Origin: Silvania confinis | Lineage (GTDB): Bacteria; Pseudomonadota; Gammaproteobacteria; Enterobacterales; Enterobacteriaceae | DNA length: 64,000 nucleotides | Direction: 5' to 3' | NCBI RefSeq assembly: GCF_025564085.1 | Contig: NZ_JAMGZJ010000073.1 | Location: 161,594 to 225,593, forward strand | Shown here: piece after piece, positions 1 to 10,652 of the stretch | How the letters are laid out: every line of letters starts with the position of its first letter | Numbering within the stretch: position 1 is the stretch's first letter | Notes under the pieces: generated by a model | The model's database searches: none | What the model saw: only the letters and a program-made list of their open reading frames with translations | Told to the model about the DNA's origin: nothing | Translations under genes and position numbers: made by a program

Positions 1-610
<610 letters not shown>

Positions 611-623
611 TCGGACGCAGTCT

Positions 624-649
624 AAAAACCCGCTACGGCGGGTTTTTTT
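624..649 (+). terminator. Rho-independent terminator of prs
   Basis: AACCCGC/GCGGGTT stem with a TACG loop (the two arms read aaaacccgc and gcgggttttttt) followed by a run of seven T, 14 bases after the prs stop codon. Confidence 0.9.
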
Positions 650-730
650 GTCTGTAGCTTTTATTTGTATGACCAATGCCTCCTTCACCTGCCATTGACA
701 TGACAGATGATGCGCCCAGGGATGATAATT

Positions 731-2425
731 GTGAAAAACCCCATTTCCTCACATGTTCTGCCGTTCCGCGCCCTCATCGACGCTTGCTGGAAAGAAAAAT
801 ACACCCTGTCACGCTTTACCCGTGACCTGATCGCCGGGATAACCGTCGGCATTATTGCCATTCCGCTGGCGATGGCGCTGGCCATTGGCAGCGGCGTTGC
901 GCCGCAGTATGGCCTGTACACCGCCGCCGTGGCCGGGATCGTGATCGCCCTGACCGGCGGCTCGCGCTTTAGCGTCTCCGGGCCGACCGCCGCCTTTGTG
1001 GTGATCCTCTACCCCGTCTCCCAGCAGTTCGGCCTGTCAGGATTACTGGTCGCCACCCTGATGTCGGGGGTCTTTTTGATTCTGTTCGGCCTGGCGCGCT
1101 TCGGCAGGCTAATTGAGTACATTCCGCTTTCGGTGACCCTGGGCTTTACCTCCGGGATCGGCATTACCATCGGGACCATGCAGATTAAGGATTTCCTCGG
1201 TTTGCAGTTGGCCCACGTGCCGGAACACTATTTACAGAAAGTGGGCGCGCTGGCGATGGCACTGCCGACCACCAACCCCGGTGACGCCGCGATCGGCATT
1301 GTTACGCTGGGCACCTTAATTCTCTGGCCACGGCTGGGCATCCGCCTGCCGGGGCATCTGCCTGCGCTGCTGCTGGGCTGCGCGGTGATGGGGGCGGTCA
1401 ATCTGCTGGGCGGCCACGTCGCCACCATTGGCTCGCAATTTCACTATGTGCTGGCCGATGGTTCGCAGGGCAACGGTATTCCGCAGCTCCTGCCGCAGCT
1501 GATCCTGCCGTGGGATCTGCCCGGCTCCAGCTTCACCCTGAGCTGGGACTCCCTGCGCGCCCTGCTCCCTGCCGCCTTTTCGATGGCGATGCTCGGCGCG
1601 ATTGAGTCGCTGCTGTGCGCGGTGGTGCTGGACGGTATGACCGGCACCAAGCACAAAGCCAACAACGAACTTGTCGGCCAGGGGCTGGGCAACATCATCG
1701 CCCCGTTCTTTGGCGGCATCACCGCCACCGCCGCGATTGCACGCTCGGCGGCAAACGTCCGCGCCGGGGCCACGTCACCGGTGTCGGCGGTGATCCACGC
1801 CATACTGGTGATCCTCGCCCTGCTGGTGCTGGCCCCGCTGCTGTCGTGGCTGCCGCTGTCGGCGATGGCCGCCCTGCTGCTGATGGTGGCCTGGAACATG
1901 AGCGAGGCGCATAAGGTGCTGAACCTGCTGCGCCGCGCGCCGAAGGACGACATCATCGTGATGCTGATGTGTATGTCCCTGACCGTGCTGTTTGATATGG
2001 TGATCGCCATCAGCGTCGGGATTGTGCTGGCTTCGCTGCTGTTTATGCGCCGCATAGCGCGTATGACCCGGCTGGCGGCGGTCAACGTCGAGGTACCGGA
2101 CGATGTGCTGGTGCTGAGGGTGATCGGCCCGCTGTTCTTTGCGGCAGCGGAAGGTTTGTTCAACGATCTGGCCTCACGCCTCGACGGTAAGCGGATTGTG
2201 GTGCTGAAATGGGATGCGGTGCCGGTATTGGATGCTGGCGGGCTGGATGCCTTCCAGCGCTTTGTCGAGCACCTGCCCGAAGGCTGTGAACTGCGGGTGA
2301 GTAATCTGGAGTTTCAGCCTTTGCGCACCATGGCGCGGGCGGGCGTGCAGCCTGTCCCTGGCCGCCTGGCGTTCTACCCTAATCGCGATGCGGCCCTGGC
2401 CGACCTGTCATTACCCGCGCGCTGA
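731..2425 (+). CDS. dauA: C4-dicarboxylic acid transporter DauA (SulP family)
   Basis: Inner-membrane SulP/SLC26-family permease. The E. coli homologue (YchM) takes up succinate and other C4-dicarboxylates at acidic pH. About a dozen hydrophobic segments cover residues ~30-430. A cytoplasmic STAS domain follows ([23 protein letters not shown] to the end). The protein is near-identical to E. coli DauA over its length. GTG at 731 is preferred: it gives MKNPISSHV, the same N-terminal length as the E. coli protein, and AGGGA lies 9 bases upstream. An in-frame ATG at 707 would add eight unconserved residues. The 3' end overlaps the convergent MerR gene by 15 bases. Confidence 0.96.
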   Translation: MKNPISSHVLPFRALIDACWKEKYTLSRFTRDLIAGITVGIIAIPLAMALAIGSGVAPQYGLYTAAVAGIVIALTGGSRFSVSGPTAAFVVILYPVSQQFGLSGLLVATLMSGVFLILFGLARFGRLIEYIPLSVTLGFTSGIGITIGTMQIKDFLGLQLAHVPEHYLQKVGALAMALPTTNPGDAAIGIVTLGTLILWPRLGIRLPGHLPALLLGCAVMGAVNLLGGHVATIGSQFHYVLADGSQGNGIPQLLPQLILPWDLPGSSFTLSWDSLRALLPAAFSMAMLGAIESLLCAVVLDGMTGTKHKANNELVGQGLGNIIAPFFGGITATAAIARSAANVRAGATSPVSAVIHAILVILALLVLAPLLSWLPLSAMAALLLMVAWNMSEAHKVLNLLRRAPKDDIIVMLMCMSLTVLFDMVIAISVGIVLASLLFMRRIARMTRLAAVNVEVPDDVLVLRVIGPLFFAAAEGLFNDLASRLDGKRIVVLKWDAVPVLDAGGLDAFQRFVEHLPEGCELRVSNLEFQPLRTMARAGVQPVPGRLAFYPNRDAALADLSLPAR

Positions 2426-3454
2426 AAAGCGCCGTTGCATCATCACCCCAATCGCCTGCTGGAGCCACTCAAGCACCGCAGGCGTCATCCAGGTGCCTTT
2501 CATCAGATGCGGTTCCTGCTGCATCGCCACCCGGAATTTTTGCTGGGTGGCCGGGTCGGTTCCGGCATAGGACTGGAACAGCGCCAGCCAGTTTTCTGCC
2601 AGTTTCTGCGCCGCATCCGACGACGGGTCGAGTGACTCACCCTGCGCCTGGTGCAGCTTTGCCACCAGCGGCGGCCACTCCATCATTCGATCAAAATAGT
2701 GAGCGCGGGTAAACGCCATCTCTTGCGGGGATAAATAGCGCTGCCAGATGAGGAGCTTCGACTCCGCAAACGCCCGGGTAACGTAGTCGATCATCCCGGC
2801 GGTGATGCCGGTTTGCTCGCGCATCTGCGGCTCAACGCTGTGCATCTCATTCATGCGGGTCAGGAAGTCGGGCCTGCCTGCAGTGTCTTGCTCCAGACGC
2901 AGCATCCAGCGCGTCGCAAGATCCATGGCCCGTGGATCGGCCACCTCGACATGCTGTTTCAGCAGCGCGTTGGCCTCCTCCACCAGGGCGGTCCAGATAT
3001 CCGCCAGCTGTTCTTTCTGCGCCGCAAACGGCAACTGCTGCAACTCTTCGTGACTAAACCAGCGATCGTACATGTTCATTAACTCCAGAGTCTGTAGCCA
3101 GGACTCGAGATCGGGTGCCGCATTCGCCGTGAGCCCGGCATGCAAATCCGTTAGCCTGTCGCGCAGGGTATTGATGCTGCGGACCTGCTTGTCCAGCAAA
3201 CGAATTTGCGCGTCGAGAAGCTCAGCCAGTGCGAGCGGCTCCTTATCCAGAAAGTCCCTGATTTCGGCAAGTTCCAGCCCCGACTTTGCCAGTGCCTGGA
3301 TCATATGCAGGCGCTGAACATCAGCCAGGTTATACAGCCGGTACCCGGCCGCGCTTCTGGCAGAAGGCAGCAACAACCCTGTTTGTTCGTAATGATGTAA
3401 TGTTCTTACGGTGATCCCGGCCCGCCTGGCCAGTTCCCCCACCTGAATCAACAT
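2411..3454 (-). CDS. MerR-family transcriptional regulator with large C-terminal domain
   Basis: N-terminal MerR winged helix-turn-helix (residues 1-70: [25 protein letters not shown], then [11 protein letters not shown]), a coiled-coil dimerisation helix (~75-115) and a long, mostly helical C-terminal region to residue 347 that would sense a ligand. It has no metal-binding cysteine pattern, so a drug or small-molecule sensor is likelier than a metal sensor. It sits between dauA (convergent, 15-base overlap) and ychH, a place where E. coli has no gene. No target operon is evident beside it; its ligand is unknown. Confidence 0.85.
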   Translation of the reverse strand: MLIQVGELARRAGITVRTLHHYEQTGLLLPSARSAAGYRLYNLADVQRLHMIQALAKSGLELAEIRDFLDKEPLALAELLDAQIRLLDKQVRSINTLRDRLTDLHAGLTANAAPDLESWLQTLELMNMYDRWFSHEELQQLPFAAQKEQLADIWTALVEEANALLKQHVEVADPRAMDLATRWMLRLEQDTAGRPDFLTRMNEMHSVEPQMREQTGITAGMIDYVTRAFAESKLLIWQRYLSPQEMAFTRAHYFDRMMEWPPLVAKLHQAQGESLDPSSDAAQKLAENWLALFQSYAGTDPATQQKFRVAMQQEPHLMKGTWMTPAVLEWLQQAIGVMMQRRFSARG

Positions 3455-3524
3455 AACGGCTCCTTCATGTGTGCCAGTTGCGTCACTCTGATGCCTTACG
3501 TTACGTGAGGGTCAACAAAAGATG

Positions 3525-3554
3525 CAAAAAAAAACGGTTCCCACAGGAACCGTT
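3525..3554 (-). terminator. Terminator downstream of ychH (minus strand)
   Basis: Perfect 9-bp stem AACGGTTCC/GGAACCGTT with a 4-base loop. On the minus strand it is followed by an uninterrupted T run (the A run at 3526-3534). It lies 25 bases past the ychH stop and insulates the MerR gene. Confidence 0.88.
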
Positions 3555-3578
3555 TCTCGTACCGTCCGACATTAATTT

Positions 3579-3854
3579 CTAGCTATGCTTATGCTCATCG
3601 CGGCGGCAGCGTTTATCGTAGTGGCGCACCCACCAGTATCGGTCGCAGACTTGTTCGTGGCCGCTGACGCGGGCGCCTGCCAGCCAGAGAACGGCACCCA
3701 GAAAGATGCTCAGGACCGCGCCATGGGCGAAGTATTGCGGCAGGTCGAGCTGTGGAAGCTGGTTTAAAATGGAATAACCGACGCCAACAACCATGACGAC
3801 TAATCCTAACCCCATCAGCACGTTACCGAGTAACGAAGCGTTTTTGCGTTTCAT
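3579..3854 (-). CDS. ychH: Stress-induced small membrane protein YchH
   Basis: 91-residue protein with two hydrophobic segments (roughly 8-30 and 42-62) and a basic C-terminal tail ending DEHKHS. It is nearly identical to E. coli YchH, an inner-membrane protein induced under stress and catabolite-controlled. Its conserved place is divergent from pth. A CRP-like site and a -10 box lie upstream at 3913-3955. Molecular function is not known. Confidence 0.95.
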   Translation of the reverse strand: MKRKNASLLGNVLMGLGLVVMVVGVGYSILNQLPQLDLPQYFAHGAVLSIFLGAVLWLAGARVSGHEQVCDRYWWVRHYDKRCRRDEHKHS

Positions 3855-3912
3855 CTGTCACCTCCGGAACTTTGGGTCGTAGGGTGAATGTCACCCTAAT
3901 CCTTGTGTGTAA

Positions 3913-3955
3913 AGTATAGACAACACCCCTTTTGGTGATTGCGTCAGCGATCACA
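3913..3955 (-). promoter_or_regulatory. ychH promoter with class II CRP site
   Basis: On the minus strand, TGTGATCGCTGACGCA (3940-3955) resembles a CRP site, with a perfect left half and a 3/5 right half. A TATACT -10 box lies at 3913-3918. With a start near 3906 the CRP centre falls at about -41.5, the class II position, and there is no good -35 box, as expected for an activator-dependent promoter. This fits the known CRP control of E. coli ychH. Confidence 0.65.
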
Positions 3956-4128
3956 ATTACGCATATCAGCGTAACAAAACTTTACAAATAAGCCTTTGAG
4001 TAGCATGAAATTCTAATGGTTCAGCAGAGTAATTATTCTGATTGAATGCATCGGTTCGCAGAATTTTGTCAAGCGGCGCGGCAGACAGTACACTACGCGC
4101 CAGACTTAGCACTTTCAGGAACTAAAAC

Positions 4129-4713
4129 GTGACGATTAAACTGATTGTCGGCCTGGCCAACCCCGGTGCGGAATATGCGGCCACCCGCCACAATGCGGGC
4201 GCCTGGTATGTTGATCTGCTGGCGGAGCGGCTGCGCGCGCCACTGCGTGAAGAACCTAAATTCTTTGGGTTTACCTCGCGCGTGAATCTGGCCGGGGCCG
4301 ATGTGCGTCTGCTGGTGCCGACCACGTTTATGAACTTAAGCGGCAAAGCCGTTGCCGCGCTGGCGACCTTTTATCGTATCAACCCGGATGAAATCCTGGT
4401 CGCGCATGACGAACTGGATCTGCCACCAGGCGTGGCGAAGTTCAAACTCGGCGGCGGCCACGGTGGGCATAACGGCTTAAAAGACATCATCAGCAAATTG
4501 GGTAATAACCCGAATTTTCACCGTTTACGCGTGGGTATTGGCCATCCGGGCGATAAAAACAAAGTTGTCGGTTTTGTGCTGGGTAAACCGCCGGTTTCCG
4601 AGCAGAAACTGATCGACGATGCGGTAGACGAAGCGGTGCGTTGCACCGAAGTCTGGCTGAAAGAAGGGTTAATCAAAGCCACTAACCGTCTTCACGCTTT
4701 CAAAGCGCAATAA
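4129..4713 (+). CDS. pth: Peptidyl-tRNA hydrolase
   Basis: Releases tRNA from peptidyl-tRNA that drops off ribosomes; essential and cytoplasmic. All active-site landmarks are present: Asn in GLANPG, the catalytic His in TRHNAG, Asp in AHDELD and Asn in GGHNGL. Its 194 residues match E. coli Pth in length. Translation starts at GTG with AGGA at 4117-4120. It lies upstream of ychF in the same direction, as in other enterobacteria. Confidence 0.98.
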   Translation: MTIKLIVGLANPGAEYAATRHNAGAWYVDLLAERLRAPLREEPKFFGFTSRVNLAGADVRLLVPTTFMNLSGKAVAALATFYRINPDEILVAHDELDLPPGVAKFKLGGGHGGHNGLKDIISKLGNNPNFHRLRVGIGHPGDKNKVVGFVLGKPPVSEQKLIDDAVDEAVRCTEVWLKEGLIKATNRLHAFKAQ

Positions 4714-4715
4714 CC

Positions 4716-4735
4716 GGCGCGAAACGCCTTTTTTG
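4716..4735 (+). terminator. Weak terminator-like hairpin after pth
   Basis: Short GGCG/CGCC stem with CGAAA loop followed by six T, directly after the pth stop codon. Only four base pairs, so it may just attenuate read-through into ychF. Confidence 0.35.
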
Positions 4736-4758
4736 CCCCGTAGCCTGCAGGTTACGTG

Positions 4759-4764
4759 TATAAT
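4759..4764 (+). promoter_or_regulatory. Candidate -10 box for ychF
   Basis: Consensus TATAAT 75 bases upstream of the ychF start. No clear -35 hexamer is seen at 16-18 bp spacing, so this is tentative. Confidence 0.45.
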
Positions 4765-4839
4765 GAGCGCAGTTATTTACTTTTCTTCGACTCGTTAAGC
4801 CTAACGCGTTGAATATCAAGATATTAAGGTGATTCAGAC

Positions 4840-5934
4840 ATGGGATTCAAATGCGGTATCGTTGGTCTGCCTAACGTAGGCAAATCCACCCTGTTTAACG
4901 CGCTGACTAAAGCGGGCATCGAAGCGGCTAACTTCCCGTTCTGCACAATCGAGCCAAACACCGGTGTCGTGCCAATGCCCGATCCCCGTCTGGACCAGCT
5001 GGCCGAGATCGTTAAGCCTCAGCGTATCCTGCCAACCACCATGGAATTCGTGGACATCGCAGGCCTGGTAAAAGGCGCATCGAAAGGCGAAGGCCTGGGC
5101 AACCAGTTCCTGACTAACATTCGTGAAACCGAAGCCATCGGTCACGTAGTGCGTTGCTTCGAAAACGACAACATCATCCACGTAAACAACAAAGTGGATC
5201 CGGCTGACGACATCGAAGTCATCAACACCGAGCTGGCGCTGTCTGACCTGGACACCTGCGAGCGCGCCCTGCACCGGGTGCAGAAAAAGGCCAAAGGTGG
5301 CGATAAAGACGCGAAAGCGGAACAAGCTGCGCTGGAAAAATGTCTGCCACAGCTGGAAAACGCAGGCATGCTGCGTGCGCTGAAAAACCTGACTGAAGAA
5401 GACAAAGCGGCGATCAAATACCTGAGCTTCCTGACGCTGAAACCAACCATGTACATCGCTAACGTCAACGAAGACGGTTTCGAGAACAACCCGTATCTGG
5501 ATACCGTGCGCGAAATCGCTGCAGGCGAAGGTTCTGTTGTGGTTGCCGTCTGCGCGGCGGTTGAATCCGACATCGCGGAGCTGGACGACGCTGACCGTGA
5601 AGAGTTCATGGCCGAGCTGGGCATTGAAGAGCCAGGTCTGAACCGCGTGATCCGCGCCGGTTACGAGCTGCTGAACCTGCAGACCTACTTCACCGCAGGC
5701 GTAAAAGAAGTGCGTGCATGGACCATCCCTGTCGGGGCCACCGCGCCACAGGCGGCGGGTAAAATCCACACCGACTTCGAGAAAGGCTTTATCCGCGCCC
5801 AGACTATCGCGTTTGAAGACTTCATCGCCTTTAAAGGCGAGCAAGGCGCGAAAGAAGCCGGCAAGATGCGTGCAGAAGGAAAAGAGTACATCGTTAAAGA
5901 TGGCGATGTGATGAACTTCCTGTTCAACGTCTAA
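4840..5934 (+). CDS. ychF: Ribosome-binding ATPase YchF
   Basis: Obg-family P-loop protein that prefers ATP over GTP, binds the ribosome and modulates translation and stress responses. Seen: the P-loop GLPNVGKST near the N-terminus, the G3 motif DIAGLV, NVNE in place of the NKxD guanine-specificity motif (the family hallmark), a coiled-coil segment near residues 140-170 and a C-terminal TGS domain. Its 364 residues match the usual ~363. The AAGGTGATT ribosome site precedes the ATG. Confidence 0.98.
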   Translation: MGFKCGIVGLPNVGKSTLFNALTKAGIEAANFPFCTIEPNTGVVPMPDPRLDQLAEIVKPQRILPTTMEFVDIAGLVKGASKGEGLGNQFLTNIRETEAIGHVVRCFENDNIIHVNNKVDPADDIEVINTELALSDLDTCERALHRVQKKAKGGDKDAKAEQAALEKCLPQLENAGMLRALKNLTEEDKAAIKYLSFLTLKPTMYIANVNEDGFENNPYLDTVREIAAGEGSVVVAVCAAVESDIAELDDADREEFMAELGIEEPGLNRVIRAGYELLNLQTYFTAGVKEVRAWTIPVGATAPQAAGKIHTDFEKGFIRAQTIAFEDFIAFKGEQGAKEAGKMRAEGKEYIVKDGDVMNFLFNV

Positions 5935-5980
5935 ATAAAATTTGTCGTTGCATGAGGTTTTCCTTAATCTCATGCAAACT

Positions 5981-6010
5981 AAAAATCCACGCCCTGGCGT
6001 GGATTTTTTT
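5981..6010. terminator. Bidirectional terminator between ychF and terF-like gene
   Basis: Self-complementary AAATCCACGCC...GGCGTGGATTT with A and T runs on either side, so it can end transcription of ychF (+) and of the convergent gene at 6020 (-). The same 30-base sequence, with one base changed in the loop, recurs at 13748-13777. Confidence 0.88.
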
Positions 6011-6019
6011 ATTACAGCG

Positions 6020-7261
6020 TTACAGGATCCCTATTCTTTTGGTTTCATCAATCCAGGGCCTGAACTCTTCCAGTAAATTATCATATAAACTTTCATCGCT
6101 GATTGAGCCGAAATCATCCATCGCAAAGAAATGGGTGTTATCCACCCGTCGATCGGTGAAGTTATCGAGGTTTTTCAGGATGCCGTAGTTTGTCCCGCCC
6201 AAACCGACAAACTTCCAGAAAATGGGATAGTCTGCAGAGCGGCGGATGGCATCTTTAATCGCACGGGTCTTGCTGATCCCACCATCCGTAATAAATACGA
6301 CGTATACCGGTATTTTTGAATCCTTGAAGTAATCGACAATCTCTTCCATCACTGGCGGTTCATTGTTCGTCCCCCCCAGACCTGGCAGATTCTCCCATGC
6401 CGAACGTTTGCCACCGCCCCTGATCGTCGCAATATAATCATCCAGGTTATCCAGCGTCACGTCAGGATATTTCTTATGACGCTCGCCAAAACCCCAGACA
6501 TCCATATCCCCATCATCATCGAACTGCGCAGCCAGAACAGCGATGCGATCCAGTACAGACTGGACATTGCCCTTGCTGAATTGCCCGCTCATTGAACCCG
6601 ACGCATCCAGGACAAAGGCAACTGCGGCTTCCAGCGAATCGAGTTTGTTTTTGGTGAGGCTAACGGTGGCTTTTTTAGCCAGGCTGATAAGGCGAGGCGA
6701 TTTATTCTCCAGTTTCTTTTCCAGACTAATACGGGCCGGTTTGGCCTCCTGTGGCACAGGCTGAGCAACGTCCACACCAAAACTGATGGCTAAGGGTTCA
6801 AGGCCGCCATTAAAACCATGACCCAGGGCACGCATTTTCCATGCACCATTGTGGCGGTATATTTCGGCCAGTATGATCGCTTTTTCACTGCGCCCTTGCG
6901 TTTCAGCTTTAAATTCAGCGATCCCTGGCGCCTGCAGGCTCAACATATTAAGGCCGCTAATATTTTCATTACCGTCAATAACGACTGTAACTGCAATTTT
7001 GCTGATTACGGGTGGAACACGGTCCAGCGCAATATCAATAGTGGATTGCTGAGGCCCGGTCGATAGTTTTACAGACCCTTCCGGCGAGGACAGATTATTG
7101 AAAAAAATAAAGTCGGCATCGCCACTGACTTTCCCCTGCGCATTAAGCATAAACAGGCAAGTGTCAGACTCTCCATTAAAACCCTTATGACCAGGGTACT
7201 GGAGGTGTAGCGTGATCAATGGATCCTGCAAAGGGATATTTTGTCCCGGCTGTAAGTGCAT
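6020..7261 (-). CDS. TerF-like protein: TerD domain plus vWA domain
   Basis: Length is 413 residues. Residues 1-160 form a TerD-like domain ([28 protein letters not shown]). A linker leads to a von Willebrand A domain from ~210 with an intact MIDAS signature: DASGS at 219-223 and ITDGG near 324-328. TerF has this architecture in plasmid and O157 ter loci. The start at 7261 is chosen because AAGGAGAG lies just upstream; an upstream in-frame start would add 18 residues without a ribosome site. It diverges from the TerY genes across a 323-bp spacer. TerD-type domains bind calcium and vWA MIDAS sites bind divalent metal; the cellular target is unknown. Confidence 0.85.
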   Translation of the reverse strand: MHLQPGQNIPLQDPLITLHLQYPGHKGFNGESDTCLFMLNAQGKVSGDADFIFFNNLSSPEGSVKLSTGPQQSTIDIALDRVPPVISKIAVTVVIDGNENISGLNMLSLQAPGIAEFKAETQGRSEKAIILAEIYRHNGAWKMRALGHGFNGGLEPLAISFGVDVAQPVPQEAKPARISLEKKLENKSPRLISLAKKATVSLTKNKLDSLEAAVAFVLDASGSMSGQFSKGNVQSVLDRIAVLAAQFDDDGDMDVWGFGERHKKYPDVTLDNLDDYIATIRGGGKRSAWENLPGLGGTNNEPPVMEEIVDYFKDSKIPVYVVFITDGGISKTRAIKDAIRRSADYPIFWKFVGLGGTNYGILKNLDNFTDRRVDNTHFFAMDDFGSISDESLYDNLLEEFRPWIDETKRIGIL

Positions 7262-7584
7262 ACTTGTCTCTCCTTGTTGACTATTATTAATCTCTGCCAC
7301 CTTTGACACGAGCAATCCACCATTTTGCTGGATGTGGATCCGCCTGCTGCTTAATGCAGATTAAACGTACACGCTAACTTATAACGTCGGATTTACCTTG
7401 CCTACAAAATAGGGTGTCTTGACACAGACTTGTGCTACACATCAATCTTTACGCATGTCACACTTTTTATCTTCGGCGATGGGGCAACCAGCATGGCGGA
7501 AATAAAACACGGGTCAAATGAGATCCTCAATCCAGCGCCCGCTATTTCCCTCCTCCTTTTAACGCACTTCAGAAGGAATGACAT
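7262..7584. promoter_or_regulatory. Divergent intergenic region of the Ter island
   Basis: 323 bases without a gene between the TerF-like and TerY1 genes. It must hold both promoters. It contains a consensus -35 TTGACA at 7419-7424 (+ strand, weak -10) set in the short palindrome GTGTCTTGACAC (7415-7426), and on the minus strand a TATAAG-like -10 near 7378-7383. The local AT content is higher than in the genes. No known regulator site is recognised. Confidence 0.5.
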
Positions 7585-8223
7585 TTGAGACGTTTACCCG
7601 TATATCTGCTGCTCGACACCTCCGGCTCCATGCACGGAGAACCGATCGAAGCGGTAAAGAATGGTGTTCAAACACTGCTTACCACGCTGAAACAGGATCC
7701 CTACGCACTGGAAACCGCCTATGTTTCGGTGATCACTTTCGACTCCTCAGCCCGTCAGGCGGTTCCGCTCACCGATCTGTTGAGTTTCCAGATGCCAACA
7801 TTAGCGGCCAGCGGGACAACGTCGCTTGGCGAAGCACTTTCTCTTGCGGCGAGTTCTATCGCCACTGAAGTCCAGAAAACCACCGCCGACACCAAAGGTG
7901 ACTGGCGACCGCTGGTTTTCCTGATGACCGATGGTTCTCCAACTGACGACTGGCGCAAAGGCCTGAGTGACTTTAAAGCAGCCAGAACCGGTGTTGTCGT
8001 CGCCTGTGCGGCGGGACACGATGCCGATACCAGCGTACTAAAAGAGATAACAGAGATCGTGCTGCAACTGGATACGGCGGACAGTTCGTCGATCAAAGCC
8101 TTCTTCAAGTGGGTCAGTGCGAGCATCTCCGTGGGCAGCCAGAAAGTGGAGTCCAATAAAAAAGAGGTGATTGGTCTTGACGATCTGCCACCACCGCCGC
8201 CGGAAGTTAACGTCGTTTTATAA
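7585..8223 (+). CDS. terY1: TerY-type vWA protein 1
   Basis: A 212-residue single-domain von Willebrand A protein. MIDAS residues are intact: DTSGSM at 11-16, Thr in SGTTSLG (~76-82) and MTDG at 114-117. The C-terminus ends in LPPPPPEVNVVL, a Pro-rich tail almost repeated in TerY2. Translation starts at TTG (7585) with AAGGA eight bases upstream. It is the first gene of a six-gene plus-strand operon. In comparative genomics TerY, a PP2C phosphatase and a kinase form a triad thought to couple metal-dependent protein interaction with phosphorylation signalling; the target is not known. Confidence 0.85.
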   Translation: MRRLPVYLLLDTSGSMHGEPIEAVKNGVQTLLTTLKQDPYALETAYVSVITFDSSARQAVPLTDLLSFQMPTLAASGTTSLGEALSLAASSIATEVQKTTADTKGDWRPLVFLMTDGSPTDDWRKGLSDFKAARTGVVVACAAGHDADTSVLKEITEIVLQLDTADSSSIKAFFKWVSASISVGSQKVESNKKEVIGLDDLPPPPPEVNVVL

Positions 8224-8244
8224 CTTTTTAATTAAGGGGATGTT

Positions 8245-8886
8245 ATGTCTGTCAGTCTGAGCAAAGGCCAGGGCGTTAGCCTGAAAAAAAACGAATTTGA
8301 TCTCTCCTCTGTCACTATCGGCCTGGGATGGGATATTAACGAAGAGAAGAAAGGCTTTCTGGGCGGCATTTTCGGCAAGAAAGAAGAAGAGTACGATCTG
8401 GATGTGGTGGCTTTTCTGTGTAACGCCGCCGGCAAGGTGACCGATCGTGGCACGCTGGAAAATGGCAAACCGACTCTGGTTAACGGCGACATCATCTTTT
8501 TCAACAGCCTTCGCCATAAATCCGGTGATATCTGGCTGACGGGTGATAACCGGACCGGCGCGGGTGACGGTGACGACGAACAGATCATTGCCCGGCTGAA
8601 TTCACTGGATGCCCGGTATGAGAAAATTGTGTTTATCGTGCAGATCTATAACGGGGAAAAACTGCAGCAGCATTTTGGAAAAGTGCAGAATGCCTTTATC
8701 CGCGCGGTCGATGCCCGCAACGTTGAGATGGCACGGTTCGACCTTTCTGGCGGCCCGGCCTTCACCGATCAACGCTCAATGGTGTTTGCCGAACTCATCC
8801 GCGAGCCCACGGGCTGGAAACTCAACGCTATAGGTGAGCCTTCACCTTCGGATTCGTTTGTCTCCCATCTGAGGAACTATATCTGA
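8245..8886 (+). CDS. terX: TerD-family protein (TerX-like)
   Basis: 213-residue TerD-family protein: MSVSLSKGQGVSL start, GLGWD, DLDVVAFL, GDIIFFN, the acidic DNRTGAGDGDDE loop that in TerD relatives binds Ca2+, and AELIREPTGWKLNAIG near the end. It sits between two TerY genes; its stop codon overlaps the next start by one base (TGATG). Stand-alone TerD paralogues in TerY clusters are usually named TerX. Cytoplasmic; biochemical role not known. Confidence 0.85.
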   Translation: MSVSLSKGQGVSLKKNEFDLSSVTIGLGWDINEEKKGFLGGIFGKKEEEYDLDVVAFLCNAAGKVTDRGTLENGKPTLVNGDIIFFNSLRHKSGDIWLTGDNRTGAGDGDDEQIIARLNSLDARYEKIVFIVQIYNGEKLQQHFGKVQNAFIRAVDARNVEMARFDLSGGPAFTDQRSMVFAELIREPTGWKLNAIGEPSPSDSFVSHLRNYI

Positions 8887-9524
8887 TGCGCCGCTTACCC
8901 GTTTACCTGGTTATCGACACATCAGGCTCAATGCGCGGTGAGTCCATCCATTCGGTTAACGTCGGTATTCAGGCGATGCTAAGCGCCCTGCGTCAGGATC
9001 CCTATGCCCTCGAAAGCGTGCATATCTCGATCATCACCTACGATAACGACGCCCGGGAGTTTATTCCGCTCACGCCTCTGGAAGATTTCCAGTTTACGGA
9101 CATTGTCGTACCCAGCGCCGGGGGGACCTTCACGGGAGCCGCGCTGGAATGCCTGATGCATTGCGTTAACCGGGATGTTCAGCGCTCCGATGGCGATCAA
9201 AAAGGCGACTGGCGTCCGCTGGTCTTCCTGATGACTGACGGCACACCTTCCGATGCCTGGGCATATGGCGAGGCCGTCAAGGCGATTCGCGGGAGAGCGT
9301 TCGGATCCATCATCGCCTGCGCGGTGGGACCGAAAGCCGGTCATGAGCACTTAAAACAGCTCACGGATAAGGTGGTGTCTCTGGAAACCCTGGATTCAAC
9401 CGCCTTTGCCGGTTTCTTTAAATGGGTTTCGGCCAGCGTCTCTTCCGGCAGTACGAGTGCGGGGGTCAATGCGGGCACTGATACGCTGCCCCCTCCTCCG
9501 CCTGAGATTCAGCTGGTGCTCTGA
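8886..9524 (+). CDS. terY2: TerY-type vWA protein 2
   Basis: 212-residue von Willebrand A protein, paralogous to TerY1 along its whole length: MRRLPVYLVIDTSGSM start, DWRPLVFLMTDG, and C-terminal LPPPPPEIQLVL. The MIDAS metal site is intact. It is translationally coupled to terX by a one-base overlap. The strong similarity in length and tail suggests it arose by tandem duplication and can form pairs with TerY1 (inference). Confidence 0.85.
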   Translation: MRRLPVYLVIDTSGSMRGESIHSVNVGIQAMLSALRQDPYALESVHISIITYDNDAREFIPLTPLEDFQFTDIVVPSAGGTFTGAALECLMHCVNRDVQRSDGDQKGDWRPLVFLMTDGTPSDAWAYGEAVKAIRGRAFGSIIACAVGPKAGHEHLKQLTDKVVSLETLDSTAFAGFFKWVSASVSSGSTSAGVNAGTDTLPPPPPEIQLVL

Positions 9525-9611
9525 TCGACCCGAGAAGCACGCTGTAGCTTGCGGTGCTTCTCTTACAGTACGATTTTTCTGTTGGCTGGCCCCAGCCAGA
9601 CGAGGATTTCT

Positions 9612-10652
9612 ATGAGACGCCTACCCGTGTTTTTTGTTCTGGACTGCTCGGAGTCCATGATGGGTGAAAACCTGAAAAAAATGACTGATGGTCTGCACAT
9701 GATCGTCGCCGATTTAAGGAAGGATCCCCACGCCCTGGAAACGGCCTGGGTGTCAGTTATCGCCTTTGCGGGTATCGCCCGCACGATTGTGCCGCTTCAT
9801 GAGATTGCCTCTTTCTACCCTCCTCGCCTGCCCGTTGGCGGCGGTACCAGCCTCGGCGCGGCATTGCGTGAGCTGACCGCACAGATTGATAGCCAGGTCA
9901 GAAAAACCACCCACGAAGCCAAAGGTGACTGGAAACCGGTGGTGTATCTGCTGACGGACGGCCGGCCGACCGACGACACCACCGCAGACGTTAAGCGCTG
10001 GAAAGAACACTACGCCAGTAAAGTCAATCTCATTGCCGTAGGACTGGGGCCATCAGCAGATCTCAATGTCCTGAGGCAGCTGACAGAAAACGTCATGCTG
10101 TTTACCGAGTCTCAGGAAGGCGATTTTACCCGCTTCATCAAGTGGATCACCGCCTCCGTTACCGCCCACAGCCGCAGCGTTGGCGATGAAAAACAGCCGG
10201 AGCTGAACCAGACAGACTATATCGTCCGCCTGGCGAAAGACGAGGTCATCAGAGCGTACGATGAAAACTGCGTGACCCTGACCGGTCGTTGCAGCAAAAC
10301 GCGTCGCCCCTATCTGATGAAATATGAGCGTCCTCCCGCAAAAGCGTCGGGGCTGGATTTCAGCCTCAATCTGAATAGCTTCAATATTGCCGGATGCTAT
10401 CCCATCGATGAGGACTATTTCGCGTGGTCCGATCCTTCGGTGTCCGGGGTACAGGTCAATACCAGCGAACTGCACGGTGTCCCGGGATGCCCCCATTGTG
10501 GAAATGCCAGCGCATTTGCCATGTGTTCCTGTGGCAAGTTGCTGTGCATTGATGGCCCGGACGATGTCATTTGCCCGTGGTGCGAAAAGGGGCTGAGCTT
10601 CAGCAACGATGGCGGAGACGCCAATTTTGACGTAAGCAGAGGGAGAGGCTAA
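9612..10652 (+). CDS. terY3: TerY3: vWA domain with C-terminal zinc ribbon
   Basis: 346 residues. The N-terminal ~210 form a vWA domain paralogous to TerY1/2, with MIDAS start DCSESM (a DxSxS variant) and LTDGRPTDD. A C-terminal extension replaces the Pro-rich tail and ends in a cysteine-rich treble-clef or zinc-ribbon-like module (CPHCG, CSCG, CPWC). The start at 9612 (MRRLPVFFVLD) aligns with the other TerY proteins and has AGGA upstream; a longer frame from 9549 is not supported. The stop overlaps the phosphatase start by one base, which suggests coupled production. Confidence 0.85.
   Translation: MRRLPVFFVLDCSESMMGENLKKMTDGLHMIVADLRKDPHALETAWVSVIAFAGIARTIVPLHEIASFYPPRLPVGGGTSLGAALRELTAQIDSQVRKTTHEAKGDWKPVVYLLTDGRPTDDTTADVKRWKEHYASKVNLIAVGLGPSADLNVLRQLTENVMLFTESQEGDFTRFIKWITASVTAHSRSVGDEKQPELNQTDYIVRLAKDEVIRAYDENCVTLTGRCSKTRRPYLMKYERPPAKASGLDFSLNLNSFNIAGCYPIDEDYFAWSDPSVSGVQVNTSELHGVPGCPHCGNASAFAMCSCGKLLCIDGPDDVICPWCEKGLSFSNDGGDANFDVSRGRG

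Noticed and set aside
4834..5973. Long open frame on the minus strand opposite ychF
   Set aside because: It mirrors the highly biased codon use of ychF; no ribosome site, no recognisable domain, and the plus-strand gene is certain.
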